Notes: a model not told the origin generated them from the sequence alone. Positions 35,801-44,978 are shown, counted from the first letter of the stretch. The stretch is 64,000 bases of DNA from Hydrogenoanaerobacterium saccharovorans (GCF_003814745.1 NZ_RKRD01000001.1:620001-684000); one strand, 5' to 3'. Translations and numbers: made by a program.

Positions 35801-38800
35801 CGGCGGACATGCTTGGATTATACCTTAACTTTGAATTGCCGCACTGGGGCAGAAAAATGTTCGGTGATATTGAGCAAGGCGATGATACAGACGTAAAATA
35901 TTACGAAGAAGACACCAAAAAAATATTTAACTCGTACTTAAACTCGCCCTCTGCGGTAATGTTTGCACTGGGTAATGAGGAACATAGCGGATTTTTCTAC
36001 TATGAAGAATTTTTGAAGTTTTGCACGGCTCTTGAGCCGACCCTGCTTTATTCGGACATTGCAGGGCACAGTACTTACCCCCAAAGTGCCGATTTTGCTG
36101 CAAAATATATAAGCCCCCAATATTTACCCCAAATTGTGCCAAACAACAACTGGGATTATGCCGATGCAGTGAAAAAAGCCCCAATCGCTATATTAGGGCA
36201 TGAGCCCGGGCAGCTGCAGGTATACCCGCATTACGAGGAAGAGATACCCAAATACAAAGACGCTATTGTGAAACCAAGAAACCTTGAGTTTTTCTGGAAC
36301 GTCTTAAAGCAAGCGGGTATCGGAGATATGTCCCCCCAATTTAATGAATCTACGGGTGGGCTGTCAGCAATGATGTACCGTTATTTTACAGAGTCGTACA
36401 TAAGAACAAATGGTTCTGGGGGCTTCCACCTTTTAGGCTTGCAAGACTTCCCCGGGCAGGGTACGGCACTGGTCGGAATTTTGGATGCATTTTTGGATAG
36501 CAAAGGCGATGTAACCGAAGAAGAGTTTAGGCAATCTTGCTCGGAATTGGTAGTAATGGCAAAAATGAATCAGTTTGTATTTACAAACGACCAAACCTTT
36601 ACCGCCGATGTATTAATATCAAACTATTCTGCAGAAGATGTTACAAGCCCGATAAAATGGTCAATCCAAACGTTATCTGGCACGGTGGTTGCCTCGGGCA
36701 CAATTGCAGATGCAGCTGCACCTCAGGGCTGTGTTACAACCGTGGGCAAAATAACCGCCAATTTAAACGGTATTACCAAAGCGGAACAGCTTGAGCTTAA
36801 ACTGGAGCTAACAAATAAACCAGAACCAAGCTCAAAAAAATATTACAGCGTAGGTACAAACAATTACAGCTTATGGGTATATCCAAAACAAATCGATACC
36901 CGTGCGCCTGAACAAATTGAGGTGTATCGCAACTTTAGCAATAAGGCACAAAAATCACTTTCAGAAGGCAAAAAAGTTCTGATTATTTCGGAGGGAACGA
37001 CAGAAAGCTTGCCCAAAAGCAGAGCTTTAACATTCAGACCGGATTTCTGGAGCCCAATGTTCCATAGGGAAGAAGTTAAATCAACCAATGGCTATATGCT
37101 TGGTTCTTATATTGATAAAGACCATCCTTTGTTTAAAAACTTCCCTACCGATAGTTACGCAAACTGGCAGTGGTACAATACAGTGGCCGGTGGCCGCGGG
37201 CTTCTCATCAACGGCGCCCCGGAAGAATTAAAACCGATTATGCAGCCGATTGCAACGATTGATTTACCCGATCGTTTGGCTGCCATATTCGAGGCGAATG
37301 TCTCTGGCGGCAAGCTGATGTTCTGTTCAATTAACTTGCTTGATAAAACAGACCAAGTATCAAAACAGCTGCTTGCTTGTATTTATGATTACATGCAAAG
37401 TAATGAGTTTAACCCCAAAGCAAGCGTAGACGCGCAATTCCTTAAAAATTTAATCCCCTCGAAAGATTTTAAAGGAATAAAAGCTACCGTAGCAAAAAAT
37501 CAGCTCGCGGTGGGAGAAACCGCTGCAATTGAGGTAAAATGCATCAATTACAAAGGGGAAACAATTAATATGCCCCCAAATGCAGAACTTGCCTTTGTAA
37601 GCACAGATAATAAAATTGCCGAAGTTTCTTCAAAAGGGGTCATCACCGCTGTTGGGCGGGGCGTGGTTAAAGTTACAGCCAAAATGCTTTTAGAGGGCTA
37701 CGAGTACACAAGCGAACTTATCATTACAGCAGGTCAGGCTACTTTAGAGCAAGTATTGTTGGATGGTGCAAAATTTAACGCATCCAGCTCAAATAGCAGT
37801 TATCCGTTAACCAATATCCATGACGGAAGGTTGGATACATTCTGGCATTCTGATTATTTAAATCCTGAGCAAAAAATGCCGCAGTGGGTTACTGTAGAAC
37901 TGAAAGAACCGGTTGCCCTTAACATGGTTGTTTGCCGTGCAAGAAAAGACCAGGTGGGCGGCGCAATACTTGAGGGGAAAATCTACGTAAGCAATGACGG
38001 AAAAAACTACAAAGAGGTATGTGCACAAACCTTTGAAAAAAATAAAAACGACCGCATGTTTTATTTCAAAGAGCAAACCGCAAAGTTTATTAAAATAAGC
38101 GTTGAAAAATCTGACATGGATTCGGAATCTTCAAACGCGGCGGCCATTGCAGAAATAGAATTGCTCAAGGGTGATACAATTACCTCTGTAAAAGAAATTC
38201 CGCAACAAGTGGTACGTTTTGGTACGCCGATAGAAAAGGTGCTAAAGAAGTACCCAATGCCGAAAGAGGTTGAAGTTACGATTGGCGAAGATAAGACGGA
38301 TACATTACCTGTAGTATGGAACTTGGTAGAATATAACCCCAATGTTGCAGGCACCTATACAATAGAGGGTATTCTGTTTAAAGAAAACGTTGCAAACGTT
38401 AAAAATTTAAAAGCGGTTTACTCTATTAAAGTTTTACCCAAAAACACCACATCACCGGCGAATAAAGAAGAACTAAGCAGCCTGATTTCGTCGGTTAACG
38501 CTTTAAAAGAAAGCGACTATACAGCTGAAACTTGGGCAAATATGAAGCGTTTGTATAAACAAGCGGTAGACTTTAATGCTATGACCGGTGCCATACAGCA
38601 TGATGTGGACGTAATAGCCGAAAGCTTGAAAGAAGCAATCGAAGCTTTGGTAAGGGCAGGCGAACAAGGCAATGAGCATCCCGCGAATAAAGAAGAACTA
38701 AGCAGCCTGATATCATCGGTTCATGCTCTAAAAGAAAGCGATTATACGGGTGAAACTTGGGCGAATTTGCAACAGGTGCATAAACAAGCTGTCGATTTAA

Positions 38801-39942
38801 ATGCTATGACAGATGCAACACAGCATGATGTGGATGCAATGGTGGAAAACCTGAAAAAAGCAATAAAAGCTTTGGTTAAGGCAGGCGAACAAGGCAAAGA
38901 GCACCCTGCTGTGCCTGAAAACCCCAACGATAAAGAGCTGTTCGGTGCTGTTACCATAAAACCCGAGCAAGATGTGAAACTCCCCGACAATATAAAGTTT
39001 ACGGTAAAGGCAAAAACCATGATAGAAACAGAACAGATTTTAATTAATGGGGAATCTGCTAAGTTTGCATACGATATCAAGGCAACGGGCAGCGGGATTT
39101 TATCAGGCAAATTACCCGGCAAAGTAAAAGTAAGAATCAAACTTTCTCCACAGCTTTATTCAGGTGCTGAACAAGGCAAGCTTAAGGTATTCTACATCAA
39201 CGGCAAAGCTTACGAAGACATGAATGCAAGCAGCATAAAAATTGGTGAAGAATGGTACATTGAGTTTTTAACAAATCACTTTAGTATTTATGCAGTTACA
39301 GCAAAAGAAGATGCAGATGTACCGGCAACGAATAAGGTTTATAAAAACTCTAATAATTCTGCCCATGACCAACAACTCGAGTTTTGGAAAAATGCAGCGG
39401 AGCGTATTCGCTCGGCAGAAAAAGGCGATACCGTAGCGGTAAACGCCAAGTGGTATGATAAAGTGTTCTATTTTGTCATGGATGCGCTGCGAGAAAATAA
39501 AGATGTGTCGCTCATCATCAACTGGAACGGAGGCAGCACAATTGTTATTCCGTCGGGTAAAGCACAGCCGGACGAAACCGGTCGTATTTATTGGCCGCTT
39601 TCTTTACTGGCAGAGTTGTATGAACATGAACCGACAGGTGTTAACCCAGAGACAGGCGGAGTAATTACTGTTACCGCGCCCTTGCAGGCAGAAGTACAAA
39701 CAATTGTTACCCCAAAAACGGCAGGACTGGAAGAAGAGAAAATTACAGGAGTTGCCGTAGACAATGCACGTAAAGCAGAGCGGGGCGATGTTACAACAAA
39801 AGAAACTGCTGATAGTGCTGATTCACAAGCATACAGCAGTGCCCAGAATGTTCCGTTTACTGCAATTATGGCAGCAATGCTACTTATTACTGCAGCAGGT
39901 GTTGGCGTGTTCATCTGGAAGAAAAACAAAAAGCCGCAATAA
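32875..39942 (+). CDS. Giant secreted GH2 glycosidase with discoidin domains
   Basis: A 2355-residue cell-surface glycoside hydrolase. Order: signal peptide (1-27); Gln/Glu-rich linker (30-145); discoidin (F5/8C) domains at about 149-292 and 305-452; a helical segment (455-605); GH2 sugar-binding (615-780), Ig-like, and TIM-barrel domains (from 925) with acid/base candidate Glu1035 in LGNEEHS and nucleophile candidate Glu1110 in LGHEPGQ; a BIG2-like domain (1534-1622); a third discoidin domain (1626-1769); a Big_4-like domain; two 75-residue helical repeats; and a C-terminal membrane helix with a KKNKKPQ tail. No LPxTG motif precedes it, so a membrane anchor is inferred. AGGGGG at 32861-32866 fixes the ATG at 32875. 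The substrate is probably a host or plant glycan; the exact sugar is not known. No transporter or other glycosidase is adjacent. Confidence 0.88.
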   Translation: MGRKTRKGIAVFLALYLVIANVLVGFAQTTPITNGEVQLVSGEQVSNPEQGTEQAGEQQAVLQNQKEVMESDAATNAGQQSATQNKEEAAESNTETNAGQQPEPKENSENVQVQPVPDDEQIAQSTEPEVTDEKLSKPAYAVGNLENVSYIDMSKVLVEADDELDSTYSADKVMDGVDSTIWHTKYEAGETDFPHYLEFTLQNPTEINVIEYSPRGNHGAPHYIKGYKIYIAPTVNGQFGDTPYLQGELTLNDRVIHFPALQTVGKLKIVFINRWMPNNEKDTYSMSIGDIKFGKKSSDVPAGEQLTLPQHQFSANASSNADGNLSADKAIDGNADTLWHGRWEGANIPPHWISIKLDKDNVASMPVKSIEVTSRRDKDADDRHPSLNGAMCDVLVSQNGTDYTLAVDNFTLKSGRGAKTVIPVFANAAYIKLAAANDAFQSVAELNVTVYTSPKDDLFTLFRKIVELEKFAQQVSKDVGPDFNQYPNEALDNLKDAINNAKTALEQSAGYNEALTTLAEAQQTFLNSKKMFSAQYFTELLVAAEKLNAETVVGTSDGNCTQEAKSAFEAAINTAKAIDTSSAEITALYNAYLTLQNAMSAFRSSIIIKNDNESMDISGTWKFEMTAKEEASTLNETVKLPGSMDENKKGNSNTANITQHHLNRDYVYVGPATYQREITVPANWSGKNITLNLERTKKTRVWLDGNLVGPQQKSYTTAHVYNVTEFIKPGTKQTLTIEVDNSEAGMPFAMYHTFEDGAAWSHQVSEFTQTNWNGIIGKMELQATPPVYINNFQIRPNVDEKNAKVTITVKRRDTSDALSGAILLTANSWNNDKKSHRADPQELHFSFAAGADETTVTLNYKMGSEMLLWDEFSPTLYKMTAVLRAKQGENQYSSVEERDFGMRKFTTKEINNGKQFQINDRTTMLRGEINCAAFPRTGYSPMELEDWLDIMQTYKNYGMNHVRFHTWTPPDAAFKAADMLGLYLNFELPHWGRKMFGDIEQGDDTDVKYYEEDTKKIFNSYLNSPSAVMFALGNEEHSGFFYYEEFLKFCTALEPTLLYSDIAGHSTYPQSADFAAKYISPQYLPQIVPNNNWDYADAVKKAPIAILGHEPGQLQVYPHYEEEIPKYKDAIVKPRNLEFFWNVLKQAGIGDMSPQFNESTGGLSAMMYRYFTESYIRTNGSGGFHLLGLQDFPGQGTALVGILDAFLDSKGDVTEEEFRQSCSELVVMAKMNQFVFTNDQTFTADVLISNYSAEDVTSPIKWSIQTLSGTVVASGTIADAAAPQGCVTTVGKITANLNGITKAEQLELKLELTNKPEPSSKKYYSVGTNNYSLWVYPKQIDTRAPEQIEVYRNFSNKAQKSLSEGKKVLIISEGTTESLPKSRALTFRPDFWSPMFHREEVKSTNGYMLGSYIDKDHPLFKNFPTDSYANWQWYNTVAGGRGLLINGAPEELKPIMQPIATIDLPDRLAAIFEANVSGGKLMFCSINLLDKTDQVSKQLLACIYDYMQSNEFNPKASVDAQFLKNLIPSKDFKGIKATVAKNQLAVGETAAIEVKCINYKGETINMPPNAELAFVSTDNKIAEVSSKGVITAVGRGVVKVTAKMLLEGYEYTSELIITAGQATLEQVLLDGAKFNASSSNSSYPLTNIHDGRLDTFWHSDYLNPEQKMPQWVTVELKEPVALNMVVCRARKDQVGGAILEGKIYVSNDGKNYKEVCAQTFEKNKNDRMFYFKEQTAKFIKISVEKSDMDSESSNAAAIAEIELLKGDTITSVKEIPQQVVRFGTPIEKVLKKYPMPKEVEVTIGEDKTDTLPVVWNLVEYNPNVAGTYTIEGILFKENVANVKNLKAVYSIKVLPKNTTSPANKEELSSLISSVNALKESDYTAETWANMKRLYKQAVDFNAMTGAIQHDVDVIAESLKEAIEALVRAGEQGNEHPANKEELSSLISSVHALKESDYTGETWANLQQVHKQAVDLNAMTDATQHDVDAMVENLKKAIKALVKAGEQGKEHPAVPENPNDKELFGAVTIKPEQDVKLPDNIKFTVKAKTMIETEQILINGESAKFAYDIKATGSGILSGKLPGKVKVRIKLSPQLYSGAEQGKLKVFYINGKAYEDMNASSIKIGEEWYIEFLTNHFSIYAVTAKEDADVPATNKVYKNSNNSAHDQQLEFWKNAAERIRSAEKGDTVAVNAKWYDKVFYFVMDALRENKDVSLIINWNGGSTIVIPSGKAQPDETGRIYWPLSLLAELYEHEPTGVNPETGGVITVTAPLQAEVQTIVTPKTAGLEEEKITGVAVDNARKAERGDVTTKETADSADSQAYSSAQNVPFTAIMAAMLLITAAGVGVFIWKKNKKPQ
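38458..38907 (+). repeat. Two tandem 225-bp repeats
   Basis: Copies at 38458-38682 and 38683-38907, each coding 75 residues beginning ANKEELSSLISSV and ending near LVRAGEQG/LVKAGEQG. They resemble FIVAR-like helical spacers in the glycosidase. The close DNA match suggests recent duplication or ongoing copy-number change. Confidence 0.85.
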
Positions 39943-39990
39943 TAAAGTAAGCTTTAGCTAAAGTCAACTAAATTAAGCGGCGCATAACAT

Positions 39991-40031
39991 GAAAAAAACT
40001 GGCTCTGTTGTAATACGGAGTCAGTTTTTTT
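39991..40031 (+). terminator. Terminator after the GH2 gene
   Basis: AAAAAACTGGCTC pairs with GGAGTCAGTTTTTT with one mismatch, followed by T. The bases from here to 40257 show nothing else recognisable. Confidence 0.8.
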
Positions 40032-40257
40032 ATTTTGCTTTCCAATTTTAGTATTTCATTAACACATCTCGATTATAGTCATGTGTTTTTCGATTGCAGC
40101 TATATAAATTACGATGGTTTGTGCTCCACAAATTGCAGCAAACAGGCTGTACTTCCTTTTATAAACACCGTTACAGAGTGCACCACTACAACTATGCTAA
40201 TACAGCGCAGACTGAAAAACATTACTGCTGCAAAGCATTGCATCTGAAATAGCCATA

Positions 40258-41058
40258 TTAGTAGATAGGCGTGCTTTTTAAATCCATGTTATAAAAAAAT
40301 TGTATGGCACGTTGGATTGCGACATCCCAAAACGGCCATTCATGGTCACCCTGCCATTCAAGGTAAGTATGATTGTAACCTGCTTGCTCGGCCGCTTTGC
40401 GAAAAATTTGATTATCTTGATACAAAAAATCTTCGGTTCCGCAAATTTGTATCAGGCGCGGTCGGTCAGGTTCTGTTGCGGCTTTTTGAACCAACGCAAT
40501 CACATCATCTTCTGGGCGAACTGTTGCATCACGCCCCAAAAGGGCAGAGAATTCTTGCGGCGCAACATCTTCCCAACGTCCCGCCGCAATGTCATCTGCA
40601 ATGCGCGGCAGATTCATAACACCCGAAAGAGTAGCCGCTGCCGCATATTGTTTTGGATAACGAAGCATACATTTTGCGGCGCCGTACCCGCCCATACTTT
40701 CGCCTGCGATAAACGTTTTTTCACGGGTATCGGGTAGGCAAAACCATTTTTTGCATATCTTTGGCAGTTCTTCTGCAACATAAGAAAAATAGCGCGGGCC
40801 ATAGGCTGCATCAATATAAAAACTACGCTGTACCTCGGGCATAATTACAATTAAGTTGTACTTTTTTGCATAATACTCAATTTTAGAAAAGCGCGTCCAT
40901 TCTCCGGCATTGGCGGCAAGGCCATGCAAAAGGTAAAGTACAGAAGGCTGCCCGCTTACTACCGGTGTCACATCATTTGAGATATCCGGAAAAATTACTT
41001 TTAATTGTGTTGTCATTCGCAAACTCTCGGAATAAAAATCTCCTGCAAATGTTCCCAT
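40258..41058 (-). CDS. Esterase, tributyrin esterase/EstA-like
   Basis: Alpha/beta-hydrolase of 266 residues. The nucleophile is Ser121 in AGESMGGYGA; the acid is in CGTEDFLY and the histidine in GDHEWPFWD. LYLLHGLAANAGEW gives the oxyanion loop. The family (esterase D/tributyrin esterase) cleaves short-chain acyl esters. It lies last in the leftward frl gene series but is separated from gntR by a terminator, so a shared role with frl genes is only a guess. The N terminus and AAGGAG site support the ATG at 41058. Confidence 0.82.
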   Translation of the reverse strand: MGTFAGDFYSESLRMTTQLKVIFPDISNDVTPVVSGQPSVLYLLHGLAANAGEWTRFSKIEYYAKKYNLIVIMPEVQRSFYIDAAYGPRYFSYVAEELPKICKKWFCLPDTREKTFIAGESMGGYGAAKCMLRYPKQYAAAATLSGVMNLPRIADDIAAGRWEDVAPQEFSALLGRDATVRPEDDVIALVQKAATEPDRPRLIQICGTEDFLYQDNQIFRKAAEQAGYNHTYLEWQGDHEWPFWDVAIQRAIQFFYNMDLKSTPIY

Positions 41059-41073
41059 AATAATCTTCTCCTT

Positions 41074-41106
41074 AAAAAAAGGACGGAAAAATTTTTCCGC
41101 CCCTTT
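41074..41106 (-). terminator. Terminator of the gntR2-frlD-gntR1 unit
   Basis: GGCGGAAAAATTTTTCCGTCC on the - strand followed by seven T, directly after the gntR1 stop. The esterase ribosome-binding site starts just beyond it. Confidence 0.8.
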
Positions 41107-41109
41107 TAA

Positions 41110-41841
41110 CTATTTGTGAAAATGTACGGTAAAATTGCATTTGTCGCCTCGTGTGTAAGAACGCGAATATTCAATCACCCTTCCGGTTTGGTCATAACTT
41201 GTGCAAGAAAACAACAGCGTGGCACTTCCCGGTTCTATGCCAAGCATGCGTGCATCGCTGGTTTCAAGCTCTGCCAAATCCAGTGCTTGCCGTGCGTGTT
41301 CCAACTGTATTCCGTAAAAGTTATAAACCTCATAAAGGCTGAACACCGCAAGGTCAATTCCCTCCAGCTTTGGCACCAAGCTGCATGGCAAAAATATCTC
41401 CTCCAGCGAAATCGGCTCGCCGTTTGCCAAATCCAAGCGTTTTATGTAGTAGATATTTTCTGTGGGAGGGATGGAAAATATATGCGCATATTTAATGCCG
41501 GCAGGCCTTCTTATTTTAATTAAAACCTTCGTGGATGGCTTGGCGTTTTTTTCAAGCATAGTTTGCGTAAAGCCGCCTAAAGTTTCTAAATCTCGCTCTA
41601 TTTTGTTACCTACCACATAAACACCTTTGCCTTGAACACGCCGCAGCAAACCTTCTTTTACCAGCGCATCCACAGCATTGCGTACGGTTAAACGGTTAAT
41701 CCCATAAGTTTCGGCAAGCTCGTTTTCCGAAGGAATGGTAGTACCCGGCAGATAATCACCATCCTCAATTTTTGTGCGCACAACCTCGCGTAATTGAAGA
41801 TAAACAGGTGACTGATAATTAATTTCACGTTCGATAGTCAA
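41110..41841 (-). CDS. GntR/HutC-family transcriptional regulator (1)
   Basis: 243 residues. N-terminal winged helix (PGTTIPSENELAETYGINRLTVRNAVDALVKEGLL) and C-terminal UTRA effector domain (residues 85-240). Regulators of this type bind a sugar phosphate or similar effector and leave DNA. It follows frlD by 25 bases and would be co-transcribed with it. AGGAGG upstream has two adjacent TTG codons; the second (41841) is better spaced. It is a candidate repressor for the frl promoters, as is the second GntR gene at 42687. Confidence 0.85.
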   Translation of the reverse strand: MTIEREINYQSPVYLQLREVVRTKIEDGDYLPGTTIPSENELAETYGINRLTVRNAVDALVKEGLLRRVQGKGVYVVGNKIERDLETLGGFTQTMLEKNAKPSTKVLIKIRRPAGIKYAHIFSIPPTENIYYIKRLDLANGEPISLEEIFLPCSLVPKLEGIDLAVFSLYEVYNFYGIQLEHARQALDLAELETSDARMLGIEPGSATLLFSCTSYDQTGRVIEYSRSYTRGDKCNFTVHFHK

Positions 41842-41866
41842 CAAAAATCCTCCTTATAGGGGGGAT

Positions 41867-42655
41867 TTACCATGCTCCGTTGTAACCAAGTGTTACGCTG
41901 CTGTTTGCAGCACCCATATGCATACATTCGGGCAAAGGTTTCTGCTGCAGTATTCCATACAAAAAGCCTGCGATGTAACTGTCGCCTGCGCCCATCGTAT
42001 CCACTACGGTGCATGGAACAATACCGCCGACGGTAAAAATTTTACCGTCATATGCTATGCTGCCCTTTTCGCCAAGTGTGCAAATTACCAGCATTGGCCC
42101 GCGTGCATGCAGCTTTTGCATGCAATCGCGCAAAGCAGGGGTATCCCCGTCATCTGAAGCAAAAAACAAATAGTCTACACTGCTGATTGCAATATCCACC
42201 ACGGGGTCGTCTGGTCTGGTTGCTGCGTCAAACGCAACAGGAACCCCGCGGGAATGAATTTCAGCAAGATTATTATGAACATTCCCCCATAAACCCGTTA
42301 CAACCATTTCATGGGAGCATAAAAAATCAATATCGGAGGCATCCAGCACCATATCAGCCAAAACGCCCTCTTCATAATCGCCAAAAACACGTTCTCCGTC
42401 AATCAGTTCAACGTGTGTAATAGCGGTATTGCCCGGCAGAAATTTGATGTGGGAGGTGTCAACACCCTTTTGCTTGATTGCATCAGCCATCAAAGCGCCG
42501 TATTTGTCGGTGCCTACTGCCCCTGTGTAAGAGGCTTGGCCTCCCATACGCGTAAAATAAACTGCCACATTTACGGGATTTCCACCGGGGTAAGACTTTC
42601 CGATATTTTCATAAACATCCATGCAATTGTCGCCAACTGCAGCCAATTTAGCCAT
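41867..42655 (-). CDS. frlD: Fructoselysine 6-kinase, PfkB family
   Basis: 262 residues. It phosphorylates the Amadori sugar at C6. The N terminus (LAAVGDNCMDVYENIG), GGNPVNVAVYFTRMGG, ERVFGDYEEGVLADM and the catalytic DTMGAGDSYIAGFLYG agree closely with E. coli FrlD as I remember it, including the unusual C-terminal YNGAW. This makes it a specific match and not merely a PfkB sugar kinase. It sits between two GntR genes; AAAGGAG supports the start. A close relative acting on another Amadori compound is possible. Confidence 0.88.
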   Translation of the reverse strand: MAKLAAVGDNCMDVYENIGKSYPGGNPVNVAVYFTRMGGQASYTGAVGTDKYGALMADAIKQKGVDTSHIKFLPGNTAITHVELIDGERVFGDYEEGVLADMVLDASDIDFLCSHEMVVTGLWGNVHNNLAEIHSRGVPVAFDAATRPDDPVVDIAISSVDYLFFASDDGDTPALRDCMQKLHARGPMLVICTLGEKGSIAYDGKIFTVGGIVPCTVVDTMGAGDSYIAGFLYGILQQKPLPECMHMGAANSSVTLGYNGAW

Positions 42656-42686
42656 GCCTTTCTCCTTTTACAGAAAAGAGCTTCTA

Positions 42687-43430
42687 TCATTCTTTGGGCT
42701 TTTTGGTCGTCAGAGTACTGACAAACCGAATATATTCCGACCGTACAATCGCTTTAAAATATTCAACGGGAACCTTTTCTTGGTCGAAAACCACACCTGA
42801 TTGGTAAAATACCGGTGCATTTTCTGGAATATTCAGCTGCTCAGATTCTTCTTTATCGGTATAGGTAACGTTTACTATTTCCTCACCGCCGCAAATTGCA
42901 ATGCCGTACTGTTCTTTTAGCGTGCTGTACAAGGAACATTTTGAAAAATCATATTGGTCAATTCCGGGCGCACGGTCTGCATCAATGTAAGAGGTAACTA
43001 AAAGAACCGGTATTTCATCCAAATAGCGCAAACGCACCGTTTCAAACAAGCGATGTCCCATCATAACATGCATTTTTCGAGATAGCTGCTTGGTTGCTTC
43101 GCAAATACGTGCACTTACCACTTGGGTTGTAACTCTTCTACCGGCAGATTCTACCATACGGCCAAAGCCGTCTACCTCCGCATCCTGCAAACAGCGCTCA
43201 AATTTGGGCGGAGCCACAAATGTGCCCGAACCAACTTTGCTGTATAAAATGCCTTCTGCTGTCAGCCTACGAATTGCACTGCGCAATGTAGATCGGTTGA
43301 TCGACCACATCTCGCACATATCGCGTTCGGACGGCAGCCGATCATGCACACTCAGTTTGTTTTGAATGATATAACACTCTATCCGTTCTGCCGCTTCTTC
43401 TCGCGGGCGGCTGCGATATTCTGTAACCAC
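42687..43430 (-). CDS. GntR/HutC-family transcriptional regulator (2)
   Basis: 247 residues. Winged helix (RLPSERDMCEMWSINRSTLRSAIRRLTAEGIL) and a UTRA domain. GGAGGAGG on the - strand lies 9 bases before a GTG at 43430, chosen over an upstream TTG that overlaps the site. It is first in the gntR2-frlD-gntR1 unit. E. coli frl also has a GntR-type regulator (FrlR), but this locus has two, which may respond to different effectors or control different promoters. Confidence 0.84.
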   Translation of the reverse strand: MVTEYRSRPREEAAERIECYIIQNKLSVHDRLPSERDMCEMWSINRSTLRSAIRRLTAEGILYSKVGSGTFVAPPKFERCLQDAEVDGFGRMVESAGRRVTTQVVSARICEATKQLSRKMHVMMGHRLFETVRLRYLDEIPVLLVTSYIDADRAPGIDQYDFSKCSLYSTLKEQYGIAICGGEEIVNVTYTDKEESEQLNIPENAPVFYQSGVVFDQEKVPVEYFKAIVRSEYIRFVSTLTTKKPKE

Positions 43431-43556
43431 GGTAATAAACCTCCTCCGCAACTGCAGGTAACAAATGTTTAATTAATTTTACCATATTGCAGCCAATTGG
43501 TGCAAGTATGTACGGAGGATGTATGCCAATTTTGTCTCTGTGGTTTCACTAAAATA

Positions 43557-43591
43557 CGGCTCTCTGCATCGAATTCGGCGCAAAAGAGCCG
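43557..43591 (-). terminator. Terminator of frlA
   Basis: CGGCTCT/AGAGCCG arms with a 21-base loop, 14 bases past the frlA stop; on the - strand followed by ATTTT. Weak T tract. Confidence 0.5.
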
Positions 43592-43604
43592 CAGATTATA
43601 GCAA

Positions 43605-44978
43605 TTAGTCGGTTGAAGAAGATTTTTTGTTTTGACGCTCCCACAAATAGTACGCGGGCAAACCTGTGCCAACAGCAATAATTGCGCAGATAAGACCTGC
43701 TATCGGTGCCCAAACAAAGGTTGAAACAATCAGCGTACCGGTCATAAACATTGCAATACCGGCCATCAGATAACCGCAGGGCATTTTCCAAGCGGGGTTG
43801 TAATTTTTTTTACGGCGTAAAACAAAAATCATGCTAAAGGTAAGAAAATTCTTCAAAAGCGCAACCAGTGTGAAATAACCCAGCAAATCAGAAAGTGATG
43901 TTGCAAAAATTAACAGGATAGCAACAGCACACTGCACAATGATAGAGAAATAGGGAGTTTCGTATTTAGGATGAACTTTTGCAAAAGATTTAAAGAACAA
44001 GCCGTCTTTTGCCATTGCGTATTCAATACGGGGCTGGAACATAATGCAGCTGGAGAGTGAACCGATGATAACGATAATTGCCATAACAGCTGTAGCCGTA
44101 CCAGCAACGTTGCCGATTAAGGGCAGTTTAGAAGCAACCAAAGCAATCGGTGCCTCTGAAGTTGCAAGCTCTTGAATGGGGAGAATACCGGTAGCAACAA
44201 ATGTAAGCCCAACATAAAGGCCAAGAACAACCAATGCGGTAATAATTAAGCCGCGGGGCATATTTTTGTGCGGGTCTTTAATTTCACCCGACATGTAGCA
44301 GGCTGCCCCCATACCGTCGAAAGACCAAGTAGTGGCAGAAACACCTGCAAGCAATGCTGCAATACCTGTGGTAGTAGTACCAACCATAGGGGTGCTGTTT
44401 AAAATTAAATCGCCATTCATGTGGAACAAGCCAATACCTACAATCAGCACAAAGGGCAAGATTTTGAAAGTTGTGATAAATGTTTGGAATTTACCGCCGC
44501 CCTCTACGCTGCGCAGATGCACGAACATAAAAATGAGAACCAAAGCAACAGCAACAAAACGAAGGGTTAAATTAGATACCGGAATAAAATACCCTAAATA
44601 GTTTGCAATGGCCAGAGCCATGATGGAAATGGACGGAGGATCGGTTGCCCAAAAGCTAATCCATCCACAAAGAAACGCCAAAGGTCTAAAACCCGCTTCA
44701 CGAAAGTAAATGTATTGCCCGCCGTCTTCTGGATATGCAGAAGCAAGCTCTGCGTAACAAAGGTTGGAGGGTATTTGAACAAGGCCTCCAACCAAAAATG
44801 CCAAAAGCATAATCAATGCGCTGCCTGCAGCGCCGGCAACCGCGCCAAGAGATGAAAAAATGCCCGAACCAACGGTGGTACCTACACCCAGTGCAATAAC
44901 CGCGCCAATACCAAGTTTACGTTTCAGTTCTGTGCTTGGTGCAGTATCAACTGCAGTTTTTTCCGTATTGTTTGCCAT
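43605..44978 (-). CDS. frlA: Fructoselysine permease, APC family
   Basis: 457 residues with about 12 transmembrane helices. The protein closely follows E. coli FrlA: LKRKLGIGAVIALGVGTTVGSGIF, SGWxSFW-type (CGWISFWATDPPSISIMALAIA), HLRSVEGGGKFQT, ACYMSGEIK, IVIIGSLSSCIMFQPRIEYAMAKDGLFF, and STFVWAPIAGLICA. It would import fructoselysine or a related glycated amino acid. GGGGAG precedes the ATG. It has its own regulated promoter at 45112-45140 with the shared operator. Confidence 0.88.
   Translation of the reverse strand: MANNTEKTAVDTAPSTELKRKLGIGAVIALGVGTTVGSGIFSSLGAVAGAAGSALIMLLAFLVGGLVQIPSNLCYAELASAYPEDGGQYIYFREAGFRPLAFLCGWISFWATDPPSISIMALAIANYLGYFIPVSNLTLRFVAVALVLIFMFVHLRSVEGGGKFQTFITTFKILPFVLIVGIGLFHMNGDLILNSTPMVGTTTTGIAALLAGVSATTWSFDGMGAACYMSGEIKDPHKNMPRGLIITALVVLGLYVGLTFVATGILPIQELATSEAPIALVASKLPLIGNVAGTATAVMAIIVIIGSLSSCIMFQPRIEYAMAKDGLFFKSFAKVHPKYETPYFSIIVQCAVAILLIFATSLSDLLGYFTLVALLKNFLTFSMIFVLRRKKNYNPAWKMPCGYLMAGIAMFMTGTLIVSTFVWAPIAGLICAIIAVGTGLPAYYLWERQNKKSSSTD

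Noticed and set aside
39640..39665. Sortase-like motif in PTGVNPETGG of the GH2 protein
   Set aside because: It lies about 80 residues before the C-terminal helix and is not LPxTG; sortase sites sit directly ahead of the helix.
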